Assembly (NCBI GenBank): GCA_013399875.1 | Contig: VXAZ01008133.1 | Span: forward strand, 166,183-230,182 | Length of the DNA stretch: 64,000 bases | Direction of reading: 5' to 3' | Origin: Gymnorhina tibicen | Taxonomy: Eukaryota > Chordata > Aves > Passeriformes > Artamidae | Part shown: positions 1 through 18,300 of the stretch, in pieces | How the letters are laid out: each line of letters opens with the position of its first letter | How positions within the stretch are numbered: the first letter of the stretch is position 1 | Translations under genes and position numbers: made by a program | The notes under the pieces: generated by a model | What the model was told of the DNA's origin: nothing | The model's database searches: none | The model's input: only the letters and a program-made list of their open reading frames with translations

Positions 1-7906
<7,906 letters not shown>

Positions 7907-8002
7907 AGCCCCTCTCCCACCACCCTTGGGAAAGGAGAGCATAGAGGCGCTTTCCTACCAGGCCTGCTGACCGCTGGACCTTGGCTGGGTGCTGCTCCGC
8001 AG
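7907..8002 (+). CDS. SATB1: SATB1 cassette exon of the long isoform (32 aa)
   Basis: This is a 96-nt exon between the acceptor tttttccttcag and the donor gtgagc. It is phase 0 at both ends, so inclusion adds exactly 32 residues. The peptide begins [10 protein letters not shown], has a central FLPGLL and ends PWLGAAPQ. From memory it closely matches the 32-residue insert that distinguishes the long human SATB1 isoform (795 aa) from the short one (763 aa), inserted after the same ...AEQIQ. The insert is rich in Ser, Pro and Gly, has no domain I recognise, and sits directly before the polyQ tract in the disordered linker between CUT2 and the homeodomain. It may therefore tune interactions or condensate behaviour of that linker; that is inference. 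A second AG directly follows the acceptor (cag|ag), but using it would shift the frame. Confidence 0.88.
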
Positions 8003-8953
8003 GTGAGCCGGCACAAGGGCACCATGTCAGGGACAGAGAGGAGGGGATGCAAGACCCGTGCCATGAGGCTTGGAAACAGCTGCCCTCTGCTTCAGGGCAG
8101 CCCCAGCGATGCCTCCTCCAGGAACTGCATGCACCCTTTTTGCTGGCACAGGCATTGCCAGCCGGGAGCAGAGCTGGCTGTCGTGCTAAGCTGTGTAGCC
8201 CAGGTTGTCAGCGGGGACTGCTGTCTCTCTGAGCTGGGGACTCTTTAATCGCTTCTCACAAAAGGCCCGAGGTCAGCCTTGTAACTGCTCCTTCTTATAG
8301 GGCAGATATTACCCCATGCTTTCCCAACATCAGCTGAGACCCCGTGTATCATTTGTATTACCTATACAGAAAAATATTTACAAGGCTAGGAAGGATAGAG
8401 TTATCTCGCAGCCAGAAACAACACGAGTGTATATTAAAGATAAAGCAAACTGAATAAGACAATCCCTTAGGATATCAAGTACTAAAATAATTGTGAAAGC
8501 CTGGAAACTTGCTGTTTGATTTAGCAAAAAGAGAGAGAAAGATCTATATTAAGTAATAAAACAGCACTTGTTTGAAAATGTACATTGTTTTTAATAAAAT
8601 CGCTTCTTAAGGGGATAAAAGGAGAAGCTTATGCACAGTATAAACATTCAACCACTATGCCACTTACTTAGATTTTCTTGCCTTGTTGATAAAAGTTGTG
8701 TGTTTGATCTCATAAATATTATTCACATAAGCAGTTGCATTGTAATCTCTTAATATGACTTGTAAGAGTAAGGATTGGGAGATTGGGCCTGAGTTTTGTA
8801 TCTGCTCTTCTACATGGTAATTATTGTAGATGCATAAATGTGTAGCTCAGATACAAGTTTTCAAACTGCATATACAAAGCCTCCAGTCTTGTAAGAATTT
8901 AATGTGCTGGGAGAATCTCTTCAGAACTGGAGCCCTGAATGGGACTGCTCACA

Positions 8954-9154
8954 GACCATAAAACATGAAAGGACCTGAATAGGGATGAGGAAGGAGCCCT
9001 AATCCAGGGCATTTCTGTCAGATCTTAGAATACGAAGATCACTTAAAGCAGTGGACCATAAAACATGAAAGGACCTGAATAGGGATGAGGAAGGAGCCCT
9101 AATCCAGGGCATTTCTGTCAGATCTTAGAATACGAAGATCACTTAAAGCAGTGG
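8954..9154. repeat. Perfect 100-bp tandem duplication
   Basis: A unit starting gaccataaaacatgaaagg and ending acttaaagcagtg occurs twice head to tail with a period of exactly 100 bp and no mismatch over the 101 comparable bases (8954-9054 against 9054-9154). Identity stops sharply at both edges. The unit is not low-complexity and is not seen elsewhere in the window. Perfect identity means a very recent duplication, a polymorphic repeat, or an assembly artefact. It lies wholly in an intron and does not affect coding. Confidence 0.97.
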
Positions 9155-9769
9155 CTTCTAAACCAGTTGTACAGATCTATGCAAAGTATCCACAAACACA
9201 AGAGTCCCTATGAAGTGGACAATATTATAATCCCTCCAGTATTTATACCATTTGTACAGCATTTTGTGCTTCTTAGGGTCTCAAAGAACTGCAACTGGAA
9301 GCCTGGAAACCACTACCAAAACACAAAGAATTATTATGGGGAGACTCGCAAGGGGAAATAAAATGCAGTGATAGCAACTGCTTGTTTTGCTACGGTTGTT
9401 TTTTAATAATAACTGGTGGTTTGTACCATATGACAAGAAATTTGCTGATCCAAAATATCTTACTAACCAGTGCTTCCTGTGCTGTGCAGCAAAAGAATTG
9501 TCAACACAAACAGTAGCTGATAAATTTACTTTTGATTTTAAACATGATGTTATAGTGTACTGTACTCTGGTGGTAGATGAGAAAAACATTTCTGTCCCTA
9601 GGGCTCAGTGCCTCACCTTTTAAGAATGTTTCTGAATCCATGCTTGCAAAACTTCATTTTAAGCTCTTGTTAATTATTTACATCATGATTTGCTTTATCT
9701 TATTCTTCTGATGTGCATATTGGCTCATTTTTATTGCCTGAGTTTTTGGAATGCAGCATGTTCCCTTCT

Positions 9770-10000
9770 AATAATAATAGTGCAACTTATTTAGAGCTTT
9801 GCATCTTAGTGCTTTATAAATATTAACTAAATAATCCCCAGCACAAACACAGAGGCAGGTAAATAGGTCTATTCCCTGTTTATTTGTTGGGATACAGGCA
9901 GAGCAGACCTGCTCAGAGACCACAGGCAAAAGAGGTCAGAGCCAGAAGGGGAAATACTGATTTCCTACCTCCAGATCCCTTTGTCCTTGCTGAGGCTGGG
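9770..10000 (+). repeat. MIR-like (CORE-type) SINE remnant
   Basis: Blocks in order match the amniote MIR consensus as I remember it: taataataatag, agctttgcatctt, gtgctttataaatattaact, ataatcccca, gaggcaggtaaat, attccctgttt, gagacc, then cagagccagaaggggaaata and gatttcctacctcc. The last two correspond to the cagagcc...aatagaaccca...tcctgactcc part of the element. Both ends are fuzzy and the copy is old. Such SINEs derive from tRNA; the promoter boxes are not intact here. Confidence 0.65.
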
Positions 10001-10434
10001 TTTGACAGCATCACGTTAGGCGCTTCCAGCCAGCACATTCTGTCGTAATGTTTGCAAGTTTGACGAGACTTCAGTGCGTGCTGAGGTCAGATCAGCAGTG
10101 AGATATTGCTGTACCTAAAGAACTGAAATGCTCTCCTTCCCCCTGACCCCCCAGTCCCTTCATTTAGCTATTGATAGAGATTTGCAGCCCTTGTTTTTGG
10201 GCCGCAGCTGCCGTTGCTGGCAGAGCTCCGGCACGTTTGCCCTCATCTGGCACTTTTCTCACTTTGCCCTTGCTACAGTTCTGGCTAAGCCAGTCAAGTT
10301 AATCCTATACTATGTCACCTACTTAGCATTTTGTCTTGTCTGCACTTGACTCATGGAGCATGTTCATTAAAATTTGTCAGCTGAACTGCGCTGATTTTGT
10401 ATCATCGGTGCTTTCGGTCCAGCAAACCTACGGT

Positions 10435-10538
10435 GTTCTTTTTGTTCTTTCTCTTTTTTCCCCCTTTCTTTTTGTTTTTTAAACTTACTAAGCCTTTGTT
10501 TGTAGCTCTGCAATTTCTTCCCCCTGCTCCCTCCCCAG
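10435..10538 (+). promoter_or_regulatory. Pyrimidine-rich tract with decoy splice acceptor
   Basis: About 100 nt are dominated by T and C, contain a branch-point-like cttactaag (10484-10492), and end in ctgctccctccccag at 10538. By sequence this is as good an acceptor as the coding one 67 nt downstream. Splicing here from the phase-0 upstream exon would read four codons and then hit taa, removing polyQ and homeodomain. It may be a silent decoy or a binding platform for pyrimidine-tract proteins that regulate the last exon; its use is unproven. Confidence 0.4.
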
Positions 10539-10605
10539 GATTTTCTCAGTAACAAAATACGAGCAAGAATACATGTACAAAAAAATGCTGTTCTTTGTCT
10601 TGCAG

Positions 10606-10653
10606 CAGCAGCAGCAGCAACAGCAACAACAGCAGCAGCAACAGCAACAACAA
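10606..10653 (+). repeat. CAG/CAA repeat coding polyglutamine
   Basis: Sixteen glutamine codons in the exon (one more CAG is the intron end). The pattern is interrupted: four CAG, CAA, CAG, two CAA, three CAG, CAA, CAG, three CAA. CAA interruptions generally reduce repeat slippage. Because the acceptor itself is tgcagcagcagcag, each CAG can in principle serve as a 3' splice site, removing whole codons. Confidence 0.95.
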
Positions 10654-11088
10654 CCAGGTCCCAGACTACCCCCAAGGCAACCGACAGTAGCATCACCAGC
10701 TGAATCTGAGGATGAAAATCGTCAGAAACCCCGACCGCGAACAAAGATTTCTGTTGAGGCCCTAGGGATCCTACAGAGTTTCATACAAGATGTAGGCCTG
10801 TATCCAGATGAAGAAGCAATCCAGACTCTCTCTGCTCAGCTTGACCTGCCCAAGTACACCATTATCAAGTTCTTTCAGAACCAGCGATATTATCTCAAGC
10901 ACCATGGGAAGCTGAAGGACAATTCTGGTTTGGAGGTGGATGTTGCAGAGTACAAGGAAGAAGAGCTGCTCAAGGATTTAGAAGACAGCATCCAAGACAA
11001 AAATGCAAACACGCTTTTTTCAGTTAAACTAGAAGAAGAGTTATCAGTAGAAGGGAACACAGAGATTAATGCTGAATTGAAAGACTGA
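10606..11088 (+). CDS. SATB1: SATB1 last coding exon: polyQ, homeodomain, C-terminus
   Basis: The exon starts after ttgtcttgcag and encodes 160 residues plus stop tga (11086-11088). Residues 1-16 are glutamine (mixed CAG/CAA), followed by [18 protein letters not shown]. The divergent homeodomain spans roughly residues 41-102 (about 10726-10911), from [14 protein letters not shown] through the recognition-helix region [17 protein letters not shown]. The acidic tail ends NAELKD. It contains VKLEEE, a psi-K-x-E SUMO consensus corresponding, from memory, to human K744. The human part after the same junction is 171 residues; this one is 11 shorter because the polyQ runs straight into PGPRLPP, without the proline-rich APPPPQPQ-type insert I recall in mammals. 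The open frame extends back to an ATG at 10573, but that is intronic and not a start. Confidence 0.97.
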   Translation, partial: QQQQQQQQQQQQQQQQPGPRLPPRQPTVASPAESEDENRQKPRPRTKISVEALGILQSFIQDVGLYPDEEAIQTLSAQLDLPKYTIIKFFQNQRYYLKHHGKLKDNSGLEVDVAEYKEEELLKDLEDSIQDKNANTLFSVKLEEELSVEGNTEINAELKD

Positions 11089-11396
11089 TCTAAAAGTATT
11101 ATTTTCTTTCAACAGTGCCGCTGGTATTTACTAATGAAATGAAAATTCCATCTTGCGTTCTGTCAAAAACCCTTATTATTCATTGTTTGGCCAATGAATC
11201 TTCCAAAACTTGCACAAAAGTTGAAAAAAAGGATAATGCAGACTGCACTAGATGTTTTACTCTGTTTTACAAACTGCTTCGCAGCAACAGATGAAGCGTT
11301 GAGGATTGTTTGATATTAATTTGTGTTCACTGGATACACTGTGAGTGTACCCAATAAGCATGATACCAGTGATTTTGATTCTGGAGCCTTCAGACA

Positions 11397-11403
11397 AGCA
11401 TTA
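11397..11403 (+). promoter_or_regulatory. miR-155 seed match in SATB1 3' UTR
   Basis: AGCATTA is a 7mer complementary to positions 2-8 of miR-155. From memory, miR-155 is reported to repress human SATB1 downstream of FOXP3. It lies before every candidate poly(A) signal and would be present in all UTR forms. Confidence 0.45.
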
Positions 11404-11801
11404 CAACTTTTGTGATTTACTGTTTTTTCGTTTCTGTTTTGTTCTTGTTTTTTAATTATTACTGTAGCACTCCACACTTGATCTTTGGAAACTCACATTT
11501 ATTTAAAAAAATAAAATAAAAAGAGTTTGTTACTCTTGTTCTATTGTATGTTACAAAAGAACTATAGACTGTGGAATGCAGTTTAAAGATAACATATGCC
11601 AACAAATGCCTTGTATTATATGGCACTGCCGTAATTCAGATTTGTTTTCTTTTGGAAATAAAGGTCACTGTATTTTTTTTTCCATTCTCATTGTTACATG
11701 GTTTTAGAGAAAATGAAAAAGAAAATGTGAAACACAATTTAGTCCTCATTATTTATTTGTAGATCCTGCAGCATCATGTTGTAATTAATTTTTTTGGAAG
11801 T

Positions 11802-11809
11802 TTCCGTTA
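11802..11809 (+). promoter_or_regulatory. miR-191 8mer seed match in SATB1 3' UTR
   Basis: TTCCGTTA matches the miR-191 seed (positions 2-8) with A opposite position 1, making a full 8mer. miR-191 is, from memory, a reported SATB1 regulator in human cells. The site contains a CpG in otherwise AT-rich DNA, which makes chance occurrence less likely. Confidence 0.5.
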
Positions 11810-12099
11810 AATGTAATATTGCTTCTCTTGTTACCATACTGATTTTTTTTTCTATTTATAAATGTATTTTGATGGGCAGTAAAACAAAGTGTCTTAAAAG
11901 TTTTAAATAGAGAAAATGTGCTTTACACAGTTGCCTATAAAAAGTGCTCTATGTTATCCAAGCAATTCATACTATAAGCTTCACTCTTATTGTTGTATGC
12001 AATTTTTACTATCATGCAAATAAGCTTAGGTAAATAAAACTAATAGATCACCTTAGAAACTTATGCAATTAATGTGAAAATAATTGATGTTTGCAATGT

Positions 12100-12106
12100 G
12101 TCTTCC
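12100..12106 (+). promoter_or_regulatory. miR-7 seed match in SATB1 3' UTR
   Basis: GTCTTCC matches positions 2-8 of miR-7, another reported SATB1 repressor as I recall. It lies after the AATAAA at 12033, so only transcripts using the distal site (ATTAAA at 12298) would carry it. It also sits within the T/G-rich stretch that could be the downstream element of the 12033 signal. Confidence 0.4.
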
Positions 12107-12297
12107 TTTGGTTTACAATCAATTTTAAAGCTACAGCTGTATAAATTTTCTGTATAAAGGTGTATTTCTTTTTTATGAGTTTATTGCTATGAAAACACCA
12201 GTTATTTTGTTACAGCTGGCTGTTTTTATAAGTGTATCACAATTTTCTTTATGCAGAAATGTTCTGACTAGGAGTGGTTATTGACTGTAACTACACA

Positions 12298-12303
12298 ATT
12301 AAA
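12298..12303 (+). terminator. Probable distal poly(A) signal of SATB1
   Basis: ATTAAA is followed by AT-rich sequence and then the GT-rich gggtttgtctgcgtatgtgta (about 12329-12349), a good downstream element. The inferred cleavage site is about 12315-12325. AATAAA at 12033 is the main alternative, with T/G-rich sequence at about 12088-12114 behind it. Confidence 0.55.
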
Positions 12304-12320
12304 ATTGTTTGTATGGTATG

Positions 12321-15300
12321 ATATGGCAGGGTTTGTCTGCGTATGTGTATATCTGGGAGGAATAACTTGTTCTTAGTGCACATAGTACCTCCTTGCCACC
12401 ACTTTGTTCTCCTTTAAAATCACAGGCAGATTTTTTTAATGACCTTCTTAAAATTTGAATTTAGATAATATACTTCAAAAAGAAAACCCAGTTTGGTTAT
12501 GAAAATCATAACCTGTCTTTTCTTGGTTTAAAAACTTGCCTGCCCAACAGAGATAGCAGGATATTATTGAGTCAGAAGGCTATCAGGCATAAACATATTT
12601 ACAGTTCCTGGCAGTAATGCACTTATAATGGATACAGCTGGTTTTATTTTACACTAGAATTATGCTAACACTGTTCCTTGCACTAATGTATAAACATTAA
12701 AAAAAAACATTAATAGTCATAAAGTAAATAGGAAAGATGGGCTTTGCCCATAGCAGCCCCCTTCTAAGCAAGATTATTTTTAATGATCACTAATAAGGTT
12801 CTTGATAAAGCCATAACAACTGGTGACCTCTGAATTTATGCAAGGCTCATGTCTAGGCTAAAGAGCAGTCTGCAGCTAAAAGTTACAGAGTGCACACTGT
12901 TGTTCTCCTAGGAGAGAAACAGCTCACACTCGGTGTGACTTGGGATGGGGATTCAGCTCAGTTCTTCTGAAATGACCAAAAGCTTGCAAAACTCAACATG
13001 AGTTTCAAAGGCACAAATGACTCTTAGGAAACTTCTTGGTTTAGTTCCATTAAGTTCATTAGGAAGACACATATTAGGCAACAAGGTGTCATTCTACATA
13101 TTTAAAACTGCTTCAGGTTGTCCTTTGTGTCAATGCCCTTGTGGGTCCATTGAGCAGCTCTCAGCTGCGGCACCTCTGGGCAGTTCCCAAGATTGTGTTG
13201 GGGCTGCACCATGGTTTGGGCTTGGTATCCAGTCCAGTTAAAAGAAAAAGCCTTAATACCACTCTGGGAGGGAAATAAGCCTTAGGATGGACACATATAT
13301 GTAATTTGGCATTGCATTCCAATAAAAAGGCAGTAAAACTGTTCTCCCTTAAGAGACTTGTAGCAGCTAGAAAGCCATTGATAGCCCAAAGCTATGCTGG
13401 TCACAAAAGGGCAAAATTAAGCCTAGTCCAAGGAAGTCACTGTGATCATCATTGGATTTCTTCCCTTATTTCAAATGACATCGTTGCTTTGTACAGCCAT
13501 GCAGATGGAGTTAGGACTGATCCCCATTCACAGCCAAGGGGCAGGATATGTAGTCCAGGCAAAGCAAGCTGATTTGATGGGCAGGACAATACTGCTGGCA
13601 CCCTTGGGTACACTCTGTAACTAAGAATGTGTGCATATACAAGGCAGAAGGGGATGTGAAGGAAAGACTTTCTGGAATATATATCTCTTTCCACACTAAG
13701 CGCTAAGACACACAGCACTCCGAATACCAGAAACAGGGCAACCCTACGAAACCATATGAAGAAATGTTTATAAAGTAGTCTTTGCTATTTTGCAAGCCAT
13801 TTCCTTTTCTTTTATTATTTTAAGTTTTATGGGTGCTGAAGTAGAGGCCATGTGTGCTTGCAGATGGTTATTATAGCTGTTTCTTTTCCATTATCTTCAT
13901 TGTTCATTCTCCTACTGTAGCTTGAGGTTATCTTCCAAATAGTTCAGCCTCTGTAGTCACCCATTACCTGCACAGGAGTTTGAATCATTGCCTTTTTGTG
14001 TCCCAGTGGGTGGGCTGCAAGTACAGTCTTTTGACTTAGCCTAAGTGACCAAAAGCATTTTTGTTAGATTTTTAGCGGTGTTTTCAAAGGTGATATGAGT
14101 ATTAAGGATTCCAGCTTTCTGTGAATGCAAGAGATTTGTACTGTTAGGAGTTAAGCTACGACAAGAATAAGCCACCTTGACTCATGGGCCAGTTAGACTA
14201 CCTGGAAAATTAGCTTATGTCCTTTTCTGTTCCTTAAGTTCCTTTTTCTCACCGTCTGGTGGAAACATACGAAAAAAAAAACCCAAGACCTCAAAACAGA
14301 CAAGCACACCTTTCCACTTCGGCAAAGATTAAAAAATCAGACTGGAATTCTGTAACGAAGCAGAAAAACTGAGACATAAAAAACACTATTATTGTGAAGT
14401 TGTTAGCAAAACTCACTGAGTAGGACTTCTCTGAGTGCATGAAATGAGTATTTCATATATAATTAGGGAAGAATAGGGAAGGAATATTATTAGGAATAGA
14501 ATTTAAGCTGCAAAGAAAGCCAAATGCCTAAAAAAGAGGGAACTGGGTGCTGGGAGGGGATGACAGGACTTACTTTTTGCTATAAAACGGAAGTTAAGTA
14601 TTTACCATGTCTTATGGTGTTTACCATAAAAAGTGGAGTATTTTTACTCCCTGGTTCCCATTATTCTATATTTAACTGACAAGATTTATGTGTATATGTT
14701 AGAGTCCCCAGTGTGTGTTTTTCCACCCTGAAAGAAACCCAAATAGGCCCCAGATTCCAAGAGGTCCACGGCCTGGGGACAGTCTCAAGCCCCAGTCACA
14801 TCCACAAGTTGCTTATAATTATAAAGACTCACTACCCTATGATACAGGGTTTAGATTTGTGTTTTGTGTAACTATTTTAAATTGGTAAGATGACCCAGCA
14901 AAAACTGTCCATGTATAAAAGTAAATTATTGCACTTACTTTTTTCTTCTAGTTGGGAAGGTCCAGCAAATGGAGAAAGGAGAAGGTTTCTCCAAACCAGT
15001 GATTTTGTTGCAGTGATTTACAAAGCCAGTGCTTTGATTGTGTGCTGGGAAAGCAACAAATATTACTAAGTTCATTTGCCAAAGCAAATGCTCCATATGT
15101 TAAGAGCAGTATAAATTAGATATTATAGAGGTTCTACTAGAACATCAAGTATTACCAATTCTGATTAACTTACTGAACTTGTGCTTTGAAGTCAGGTACA
15201 TTGCAGAGACCAAAGGTATTTTGATTTTTACATAATGATTTATATTGTGCTTTGAATAACAGTCCCATAGCAAAGCAGGGATATAAATATACTCCCAGGC

Positions 15301-18300
15301 CTTTTTTTGCACACAGAGGTAATTTGGGTTGGTCTCCTCACAGTGCCTTGCGTCCACACAGTCTTTTACTACAACAAATGAGCTAATAATTCAAACTGCA
15401 ATAAGTGATCCTCCTTGGAGCATGAGCAGTGCTACTTGGCAGTGAGTTTGTTTGCTTTCAGGTTCATACAGGAGCCTTCCCACCCGCTCTGCTGCTGGCA
15501 GCCCTCCCACTGTCTCACGCTGTATTGTTTCATTTTGGCCTGACCTGGGCACTCTTCCTGCTCCAGGTCGTCTTGGCCAAATGTCACCACTCCTGGTTGT
15601 ATACCAGCACTCAGGTATTTGTGCCACAGTTTAATATGAGGCAGCAAGCACTGTGTGTGTCTGATGTCACCTACCCTTTGTCATCATGGTTCATGCTGTG
15701 AGCCCTGCAGAGTTGCTTGAATAAGCCACTTGCATTGGAAAGAGATTGACAACTGGAGCAAACCCACCAGAAGACAGGTTTCTTCTGAGCTGATGGAGTA
15801 GAGGGGGCAAGGGGATGTGCATTCCAGAGGGGAGAAGGAAGGAAGGTTCTAGAGAAAGATGAAAGAATCAGAAAGGTCACCATAGGTACCCTTGCACAGG
15901 GGATTGAGCTTTTCTGCAAGGCGTGCTATGGCAGTACTCGAAGTACTACAGAGTACTGCCAAGACTCCACAGAAAATGCAAAATTGTCTCCAGTTGTGGG
16001 ATTTGCCCTGTCAGGCAATATCTAGTTTAACACAAAAACCTCCTCAGCTGTCCGTGGCAAGAGAGGTCCCCTATCAGTTTGTCCACTGGTACCGTCCCTG
16101 TGCGTTAGATATGCAGGATCCTTTTTGTCAGCTGCTGACATGTTACCATGGCAGATGCAGCTGGGACACTCTTTCTAGGTTACTTGCTTACCCATACAAT
16201 GTGCTAAAGTAGTATCCAGGCTGTAAACCCTCTCATTTTCTTCCAGGATCACATCCAAACATAAGCAGTATGTTTGCAGCCTCAAACCTACTTTTTTGGA
16301 GCTGTCTCCTACAGTGCTCCTTCTCCTTGGGCTAGATGTGCCACAGCAAATGTGTTGTATAGCTCAGATGTTTATCATAGTCCAAGAGAACAGAAAAAGC
16401 ATGACCTTTGTGGGTGCAGAGATGTATAAAGCACACACAGTTCAGACGTTTTGGAGCAAGTAAGTTGCCCCAAGAGGCTTCAGAGAGAGAATTTGTACTG
16501 CTGTAGTCATCTCAAAACATCAGTTGCAATGACTGGAAATTGTTGGGGCCAGAAAAGTTCATGTACAATCCTACTATATTTGCAGAGGACCTTCTCCCAG
16601 AACAGAATTTGAAACAAAGGGCACTCTGTTTTTTAATTTGCATTACAAAATAAACATTCTTTGCAGTACAAAATAAACATTCTTTGCAGTACAAACCTTG
16701 TTGCTCTTCCACCTCTACATTAAAGCAGGACCCTGTCCTGCTAATGAGCAACACTGCCTCAGCTATGTGTCCCTTATATGTGCCCCATCTTCAGGGGGTT
16801 CCCCTGAAGGTGGCATGCCCCAAAACAGCTTAACTCTTCTTCACTCTCCTATCATCAACCTAAATGCGGCCTTTCATCTGCTGTCAACATTTTCACCTGG
16901 GGAAAGCAATTCAGAAAACAACTTACCTTAGCGCAAACCAGGGCAGGGAAAGGTAAACTAAGCTCTTTTCACAAGTGAAGGAAAAGTGATTCTTTATCAT
17001 TAACAGCATGGCAGCTTGCACTGCGAAATAAGTAGAGGTGTTGTTGTTGGCTTGATTTAGCAGGAAAAATGCCATATCCCCAACCTAATAAGGATTTAAT
17101 ATCAGCTGAGAGAATGAAGGAGACAGAAAAGGAGGAAAAGTGAGTGAGAAGAAATATCTAGATAAAGTCTTCTTGAGGGCAGTCATGCCTAGAGACAGCT
17201 GGAGAATTACAAGACTAGTTTAAATTAAAGGAAATCTAAGTTGGCCACAAGGAAAAACTAAGTGAGGACCACTTTGTGGTTCACATACTGGATGTCCTGT
17301 GAAAATGCAGAAGGAATGAATACAGTAACAGAGGTGTTTCAGAGGAAAGATTAAGTAGAAAAGGCTTGTAAAAAGGTAGCTCAGCTTGTTTCTTCAATAC
17401 CTGCACAACCATAAGTGATGCATGGAAGGTGAATACAGAAAGAAAATTCAAAACTTCTTGTAACACAACTGGAGGCAATGTTTGAAATTATCAACTAGCA
17501 GGATTAAAAATCAGTAAAAGGGAGCATTTTCCTGCGCATCCAACTGCTGAACTCACTGCTATACACACCCCTTCATACCAAAAAGCACAAATGGCTTTAA
17601 AAAAGTGCAAAGAAATTGTGTAAACAAAGGATTGATCTGACAGTCTTTTGAAGAGGCCAAGGACTGTTTTCCACTCTTGTACTGGACAACTGGCAACCCA
17701 GTGATGGCATCCATATGGACAATGTCCAGACAGTTGCTTTGAGTCCTCCATAGTCACAAGTGTGACACATTTGAGTGGGCTGAAATTTGCTGTTTTCTTG
17801 GTCAGGTATGCTAAATGCAGTTTGTGTACTTTATTCTCCGTATTGTTCATAACCAGATTTAAAAAAACCTGATTTGAATAATTTCATTGAGGACTAGGTC
17901 ACCTCATATTTACAAAATGTTCCCTCCCACGCATGCCAGCATAAAAATTTATACCCAAATCATTTTGCTCATTACCATGGTACCGGTACAGTTGCTGTTC
18001 ACAACTGTGCTCCAACGGCAGCAAGAGTAAAGTAGGGCTCCTTTGACCCCATTTGCCTACAAAACAGGGCCATTTTTTATCACTTGTTACCACCTTTCTT
18101 TCAGCCTTCCCTGTGCATGTCCCACGTTCATTCAGGTTTAGCTGCCCTGTTCCTTTCTCTTCTTCAAAAGTCCCAAGGAAAGGTTCACACAGGATTTAAA
18201 AAAAAAAAAAATTTTTAAAAAGTATATATTTACATCATAACCTTGTAAGACAACGCGCCCAAGCTTTTTAAGGATGCACTACGGGATGGCTGGGAGAAGA

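Larger units (their letters stand above)
8003..10605 (+). other. Last SATB1 intron
   Basis: This 2.6-kb intron runs from the donor gtgagc to the acceptor ttctttgtcttgcag. GC content stays high until about 8250 and then drops. It holds a perfect 100-bp tandem duplication (8954-9154), a MIR-like SINE remnant (about 9770-10000) and, near its end, a long pyrimidine-rich tract (10435-10537) with an acceptor-like ctccctccccag that is not in the SATB1 coding frame. No additional coding exon is evident. Confidence 0.85.
11089..12320 (+). other. SATB1 3' UTR
   Basis: AT-rich untranslated sequence follows the stop codon. Candidate poly(A) signals are AATAAA at 11510, 11515, 11657 and 12033, and ATTAAA at 12298. 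The last is followed after about 30 nt by a GT-rich element (gggtttgtctgcgtatgtg), the arrangement expected of a functional distal cleavage site near 12320. AU-rich motifs (attatttattt at 11748) suggest mRNA instability control. The three miRNA seed matches are listed separately. Longer UTR isoforms beyond 12320 cannot be excluded. Confidence 0.75.

Noticed and set aside
10573..10605. ATG at 10573 as a start codon for a 171-codon gene
   Set aside because: These 11 codons are the end of the SATB1 intron, including the pyrimidine tract and acceptor; the true reading frame enters at 10606 by splicing.
16644..16695. CRISPR-like or regulatory array
   Set aside because: Adjacent perfect 23-bp copies without spacers in a vertebrate genome; a simple tandem duplication.
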